Both the position numbers and the translations under genes were made by a program. From JBOHCT01 sp050699055 (lineage in GTDB: Bacteria; Actinomycetota; Actinomycetes; Streptosporangiales; JBOHCT01): DNA of 34,143 bases. Location of the stretch: positions 1 through 34,143 of the forward strand of contig JBOHCT010000020.1 of the NCBI GenBank assembly GCA_050699055.1, in the 5' to 3' direction. The notes under the pieces are model-generated. The model was not told the origin of the DNA. It saw only the letters and a program-made list of their open reading frames with translations, and did not search any database. Every line of letters begins with the position of its first letter. Within the stretch, counting starts at the first letter, position 1. Shown in pieces: positions 32,424-34,143 of the stretch.

Positions 32424-32639
32424 ATGAGCACACACGTTGGATCGTTGCCGGATCCGAGAGAGCAACCGACACTCACGGTGCCGGCCGCCGGACGGTTCGT
32501 CGGGCTCAGTCGGGCGTCCGCCTACGAGGCAGCGAAACGCGGCGACCTCCCCACGATCAGGTTCGGCAAGAGGCTGGTCGTCCCCACGGCCGCCCTGCGC
32601 CGCCTGCTCGCGCTCGACGAGCCGCGAGGGGTCGCCTGA
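32424..32639 (+). CDS. Excisionase-type helix-turn-helix protein
   Basis: 71 residues. TVPAAGRFVGLSRASAYEAA followed by KRGDLPTIRFGKRLVVPTAAL is the MerR-like winged HTH of excisionase family proteins, which bend att DNA and direct excision or act as regulators. ATG 32424 was preferred to TTG 32415 because the -10 box ends seven bases upstream at leaderless distance. It diverges from the integrase pair and starts the replication operon; the primase gene begins one base after its stop. Confidence 0.85.
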   Translation: MSTHVGSLPDPREQPTLTVPAAGRFVGLSRASAYEAAKRGDLPTIRFGKRLVVPTAALRRLLALDEPRGVA

Positions 32640-32640
32640 C

Positions 32641-33591
32641 ATGGGCCGCGCACGTGAGCGGGCCGGCCCTCCGGAGGAGAACCGGCCCGACGTCGTGGGT
32701 GCGCTCGCCAAAGCCACCGTCGACGTCTCTACGGTACAGCGGCTCACCAGGGCGCCGCTCGGCTACGCCCGGCCCGACCAGTGGGGCGGCTACGTCCCTC
32801 CGCACACCGACACCTACAGCAAGGCGAACGGCTCGCCGCGCCGCGCCGCGCTCGCGTACGCCGCGGCCGGCTGGCCGGTGTTCCCCTGCAAGCCGGGCTC
32901 GAAGGAGCCGGCCACCCATCACGGGTTCAAGGACGCCTCGACGCGACGAAGCATGGTCGAGTGGTGGTGGCAGCGGATCCCCGAGGCGAACATCGCCATC
33001 GCCACCGGAGCCCCCGCCGTCGACGTGCTCGACGTCGACGTCAAACCGGACGGCACCGGGTTCCCGGCGTTCAATCGGCTCAAGCGCGCCGGACTGCTCG
33101 TCGGCGCGGTCGGGCTGGTGCGCACACCCTCCGGTGGACTGCACGTCCACTTCAAGGGCACCGGGCAGACCTCCTCGAACATTCGGAGACAACTGCTCGA
33201 CTTCAAGGCGACCGGCGGCTACGTGCTCGTGCCTCCGTCCGTGGTCGATGGTCGGGCGTACGAGTGGATCGAACGCCGCGACGTCGACCCTGCCCGGCTC
33301 GACTGGGCACGGGTGCGTGCCCTGCTCGACCCGCCCAAGCCTCCACCACCGCGGCGAGGTAATGGCCGTGGGCGCCGCGGGTTCGCCGCACTCGTGGCCT
33401 GGGTCGAGTCTCAGGCCCCGGACTCCCGCAACCGCAACAAGGCCCTCTACTGGGCCAGCCGCCGCGCCGTAGCCGAAGGCTGCACCGACCTCGAACCGCT
33501 CGTGCGGGCCGCGGTCGCGACCGGGCTGTCCAGGGTCGAGGCCGAGCGCACCGTCCGGTCCGCTGAGGCCAGGGTCGGGGGCGCGACATGA
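32641..33591 (+). CDS. Bifunctional primase-polymerase (prim-pol) domain protein
   Basis: 316 residues. Residues 75 to about 235 form the N-terminal prim-pol domain: AALAYAAAGWPVFPCKPGSK, the metal-binding aspartates D131 and D133 in DVLDVDVKPDG, and HVHFKG (H168-H170) after RTPSGGL. The C-terminal part (about 250-316) is a small helical domain (ALYWASRRAVAEG). It probably primes replication of the excised element. ATG 32641 follows GAGGGG about nine bases away; the stop overlaps the next start as ATGA. Confidence 0.88.
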   Translation: MGRARERAGPPEENRPDVVGALAKATVDVSTVQRLTRAPLGYARPDQWGGYVPPHTDTYSKANGSPRRAALAYAAAGWPVFPCKPGSKEPATHHGFKDASTRRSMVEWWWQRIPEANIAIATGAPAVDVLDVDVKPDGTGFPAFNRLKRAGLLVGAVGLVRTPSGGLHVHFKGTGQTSSNIRRQLLDFKATGGYVLVPPSVVDGRAYEWIERRDVDPARLDWARVRALLDPPKPPPPRRGNGRGRRGFAALVAWVESQAPDSRNRNKALYWASRRAVAEGCTDLEPLVRAAVATGLSRVEAERTVRSAEARVGGAT

Positions 33592-34143
33592 CCGAACAGA
33601 ACATCAACCTTGACGATCTTGACCAGACCCCGGACGGCGCGGCGCTGCTCGACGAAGTACGCGCGTGGCTCGGCTCGTACCTGTCGGTGCCGTCCAAGCA
33701 TCACACCACCGTCATCACGCTGTGGGCCGCGCACACCCACGCCGCCCACTGCTTCTACGTGACAGCGCGACTGATCCTCGACTCCGCCGAACCGGAGTCC
33801 GGGAAGACACGCGTGCTGGAGCTGCTCAACCTCATCTGCCGCGCGCCGATCTTCACGATGAACACGACGATCGCCGCGCTGTACCGGCGGCTGGCGTCCG
33901 GGCCGCGCACGGTCCTCCTCGACGAGACCGACGCGATCTTCGCGCCGAAGGCCGCGCAGAACCACGAGGACCTTCGGGCGCTCCTCGACGCCGGGTACAA
34001 GCGGGGCGCGACCGTCGACCGCTGCGTGGGCGACGCGTCGAAGATGGAGGTGCGGGAGTTCCCGGCGTACGCGCCCGTCGCGCTCGCCGGGATCGTCGGG
34101 CACATGCCCCGCACGATCACTTCCCGCGCCGTCACCCTGCACA
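33588..34143 (+). CDS. DUF3631-type ATPase, N-terminal part
   Basis: Partial, 185 codons and running off the end. An ATPase with a Walker A SAEPESGKT (K73, the first glycine of the P-loop replaced) and Walker B TVLLDETDAIF (D112, E113). NTTIAALYRRL and ALLDAGYKRGA are typical of DUF3631 proteins encoded next to prim-pol genes of actinomycete elements; these act in element replication, probably as helicase or loader. The start ATG overlaps the prim-pol stop (ATGA), so the two are translated together. Confidence 0.85.
   Translation, partial: MTEQNINLDDLDQTPDGAALLDEVRAWLGSYLSVPSKHHTTVITLWAAHTHAAHCFYVTARLILDSAEPESGKTRVLELLNLICRAPIFTMNTTIAALYRRLASGPRTVLLDETDAIFAPKAAQNHEDLRALLDAGYKRGATVDRCVGDASKMEVREFPAYAPVALAGIVGHMPRTITSRAVTLH

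Larger units (their letters stand above)
30565..34143. mobile_element. Integrated element, integrase end (ICE/IME-like), continues beyond window
   Basis: A tyrosine integrase next to a chromosomal gene, an excisionase-type HTH protein, a replication primase-polymerase and a DUF3631-type ATPase together are the core of actinomycete integrative elements. The left border is taken at the candidate core site. The right border and the transfer genes lie outside the window, so whether it is conjugative, mobilisable or a prophage remains open. Confidence 0.75.

Overview
The window comes from the chromosome of a high-GC actinomycete. Almost every gene is GC-rich in third positions, GTG starts are common, and several -10 boxes of the TANNNT type sit 6 to 7 bases before a start codon. 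The gene order argS-lysA-hom-thrC-thrB-rho-rpmE-prfA-prmC-tsaC-(glyA)-wecA-atpI-atpBEFHAGDC is, from memory, the order shared by Mycobacterium and Streptomyces. The presence of glyA before wecA is the Streptomyces-like version. I suspect a member of the Streptosporangiales or a related filamentous order, but the sequence alone does not fix the genus.

Layout. 1-1866 (minus strand): the start of an NADP-dependent oxidoreductase and a metallo-beta-lactamase/rhodanese sulfur enzyme. 2163-8658: argS, then the aspartate-pathway genes lysA, hom, thrC and thrB (lysine and threonine synthesis). 9124-14407: rho, rpmE, prfA, prmC, tsaC (transcription termination, ribosome, translation release and tRNA modification). 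14529-17378: an accessory island of a WXG100-like small protein, a 657-residue partner and a convergent lipoprotein, inserted into the otherwise conserved order. 17642-20087: an SHMT-family gene and the wall-precursor enzyme wecA. 20241-27990: a complete F1Fo ATP synthase operon. 28061-30520: a small secreted SH3-like protein, a single-pass membrane protein of unknown function and a 3-hydroxyacyl-CoA dehydrogenase. 30565-34143 and beyond: the integrase end of an integrated element with a tyrosine integrase, an HTH-ended protein, an excisionase-type HTH protein, a primase-polymerase and a DUF3631-type ATPase that runs off the window.

The housekeeping genes are ordinary. The most interesting material lies between them. 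There are two tandem 42-nt hairpins with compensatory changes upstream of argS, a nested palindrome between thrC and thrB, and a 142-nt rod-shaped inverted-repeat element between rpmE and prfA. A 25-codon reading frame bridges prmC and tsaC with start/stop overlaps at both ends. A 10-bp inverted repeat covers the ribosome binding site of atpF. The integrated element has a putative integrase core site with a 7-bp spacer next to paired arm-type repeats, and a divergent operator overlapping its excisionase promoter. lysA appears to start with CTG.
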